NCBI GenBank assembly: GCA_027459765.1
Contig: DAIDHD010000003.1
Location: 1 to 64,000, forward strand
DNA length: 64,000 bases
From: Gammaproteobacteria bacterium
Lineage (GTDB): Bacteria > Pseudomonadota > Gammaproteobacteria > Steroidobacterales > Steroidobacteraceae
Direction of reading: 5' to 3'
Made by a program: the position numbers and the translations under genes. Of the stretch, positions 63,135 through 64,000 are shown piece after piece. Below the pieces are notes generated by a model, which saw only the letters and a list, made by a program, of their open reading frames with translations, did not search any database and was not told the DNA's origin. Numbering within the stretch: position 1 is the stretch's first letter; each line of letters opens with the position of its first letter.

Positions 63135-63160
63135 GGTGGCTTCCTCCTCGAACGGATCCC

Positions 63161-64000
63161 CTATTGAATCGCACGGCCGATCCGGCTCCAGAGAGGTCCG
63201 TCACGGGTGTCGAGATTAAGCCAGATTCGCACCGCCTTGCCGACCAGATTGGCCTCCGGGACGAACCCCGGGGCGTCCGAATCGTGCAGCCAGCGGCTGT
63301 CCTTGCTGTTGTTGCGGTTGTCGCCCATGAAGAAATAGTGCCCCGGCGGCACCACCCACTCGCCGGTGCGCACGCCGCCCAGGGCGAACATGATGCGGTG
63401 ACGCCGGCCGTCCAGGTTCTCCACCGCCGTGGGCGCGCCGGCGTAGTTCCACAGGTCCTCCTTCGGGCCGGAGTACACCGGGCCCGGTTCCTGCGGCATG
63501 GGCACGCCGTTGACCCAGAGCTGGTTGCGCTCGTCCACGCGGATTCGGTCCCCGGGCAGACCCACCAGGCGCTTGATGTAGTTGATGCGCGGGTTCGGCG
63601 GCAGGCGGAACACGATCACGTCACCGCGATGCGGCTTGCCGGTGGGGAGGATGAGGGTGTTGGTGACCGGGAGCCGCAGCCCGTAGGCGTACTTGCTGAC
63701 GAAGATGAAGTCTCCGTCGTACAGCGTCGGCATCATGGAGTCGGAAGGGATGCGGAACGGCTCGAAAATGAACGAGCGGATCACCAGCACCAGGAGGATC
63801 ACCGGGAAGAACGAGCGTGCGTACTCGACCGCGACCGGCTCCCGCAGACTCTCGGCGGGAGCGCCGGCGGCAGCCGCGGCGCGCGCGCGCGCGCCGGCGA
63901 ACCAGAGCCGGTCCGCGCCCCAGATGAGGCCCGACGCCGCGCCCACGATCACCAGCATCAGGCTGAAGTCGACCGCTTCGTAGCGGAACAGCCGCCACAG
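63161..64000 (-). CDS. lepB: Signal peptidase I LepB (5' end at or beyond the window edge)
   Basis: LepB cleaves signal peptides of exported proteins. The frame is open to position 64000 (RYEAVDFSLMLVIVGAASGL near the edge), so the true start probably lies just outside; an internal ATG at 63958 would give 265 residues but would shorten the first membrane helix. Catalytic Ser is in RIPSDSMMPTL and Lys in INYIKRLVGLPGD; the C-terminal boxes GHYFFMGDNRNNSKDSR and VGKAVRIWLNLD are present. Two N-terminal membrane helices are visible. It heads the lepB-DUF4845-rnc-era-recO-pdxJ run. Confidence 0.95.
   Translation of the reverse strand: MWRLFRYEAVDFSLMLVIVGAASGLIWGADRLWFAGARARAAAAAGAPAESLREPVAVEYARSFFPVILLVLVIRSFIFEPFRIPSDSMMPTLYDGDFIFVSKYAYGLRLPVTNTLILPTGKPHRGDVIVFRLPPNPRINYIKRLVGLPGDRIRVDERNQLWVNGVPMPQEPGPVYSGPKEDLWNYAGAPTAVENLDGRRHRIMFALGGVRTGEWVVPPGHYFFMGDNRNNSKDSRWLHDSDAPGFVPEANLVGKAVRIWLNLDTRDGPLWSRIGRAIQ

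Noticed and set aside
1-64000. tRNA genes, insertion sequences, integrases, toxin-antitoxin or phage-defence genes
   Set aside because: Gaps between genes were read for cloverleaf-like or inverted-repeat ends and frames were checked for transposase, integrase, nuclease or toxin motifs; none was convincing.

Overview
The window is about 64 kb of compact, GC-rich chromosomal DNA from a gammaproteobacterium. This rests on gene content and order: lexA-imuA-imuB-dnaE2 under E. coli-type CTG-N10-CAG SOS boxes; rne-rluC next to maf|yceD-rpmF-plsX-fabH; lolCDE; exbB-exbD-msbA-lpxK-kdsB; and lepB-rnc-era-recO-pdxJ. The genus is not identifiable by eye. A Steroidobacter/Nevskia/Xanthomonas-like lineage is plausible (inference). 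I saw no tRNA, rRNA, CRISPR array, insertion sequence or prophage. The window opens inside an acetyltransferase-like gene and closes inside lepB.

Layout. 0-4.2 kb: COG3146-type gene end, aat, infA, then clpS-clpA on the other strand (Aat, ClpS and ClpA form an N-degron set). 4.3-10.4 kb: type II secretion genes gspC-D-E-F, then a small acidic protein. 10.8-13.3 kb: an MBOAT O-acyltransferase and a periplasmic SGNH-like partner. 13.4-19.3 kb (minus): lexA-imuA-imuB-dnaE2, the SOS mutasome. 19.4-23.0 kb: a Tat-exported spermidine dehydrogenase-like flavoenzyme, an Lpp/OprI lipoprotein with a structured leader and strong terminator, and an L,D-transpeptidase. 23.0-25.9 kb (minus): yceD-rpmF-plsX-fabH leading into that transpeptidase. 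25.9-30.7 kb: maf, rluC and rne with a long leader.

30.7-38.8 kb is the most accessory-looking part: a DUF4184 membrane protein, a LysR regulator and, divergent from it, two dimethylglycine/sarcosine dehydrogenase-like flavoenzymes followed by a Rieske oxygenase, probably a catabolic cassette for a methylated amine or betaine. 38.8-43.7 kb (minus): exbB-exbD-msbA-lpxK-Trm112-kdsB, making and exporting lipid A/KDO. 43.8-47.6 kb: DUF2062 and the LolCDE lipoprotein exporter. 47.7-53.6 kb: a small secreted protein, mfd, DUF1993, an alpha/beta hydrolase and sodB. 53.6-64 kb (minus): one tightly overlapping run, lepB-DUF4845-rnc-era-recO-pdxJ-exonuclease-rlmD-nagZ, ending in two signalling genes: a LOV-like PAS/degenerate GGDEF protein and a MASE1-PAS histidine kinase.

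Themes. Many genes serve the cell envelope: T2SS, O-acetylation, Lpp plus L,D-transpeptidase, phospholipid and lipid A synthesis, Lol export, NagZ recycling, LepB. The most unusual items are the LOV-like protein lacking both the adduct Cys and the signalling Gln and carrying a ruined GGDEF motif, GspE without its zinc tetracysteine motif, a GTGI repeat inside secretin GspD, promoters that sit almost on the start codons of clpS and yceD, and dyad-rich leaders before lpp and rne. No wholly new multi-gene system is obvious.
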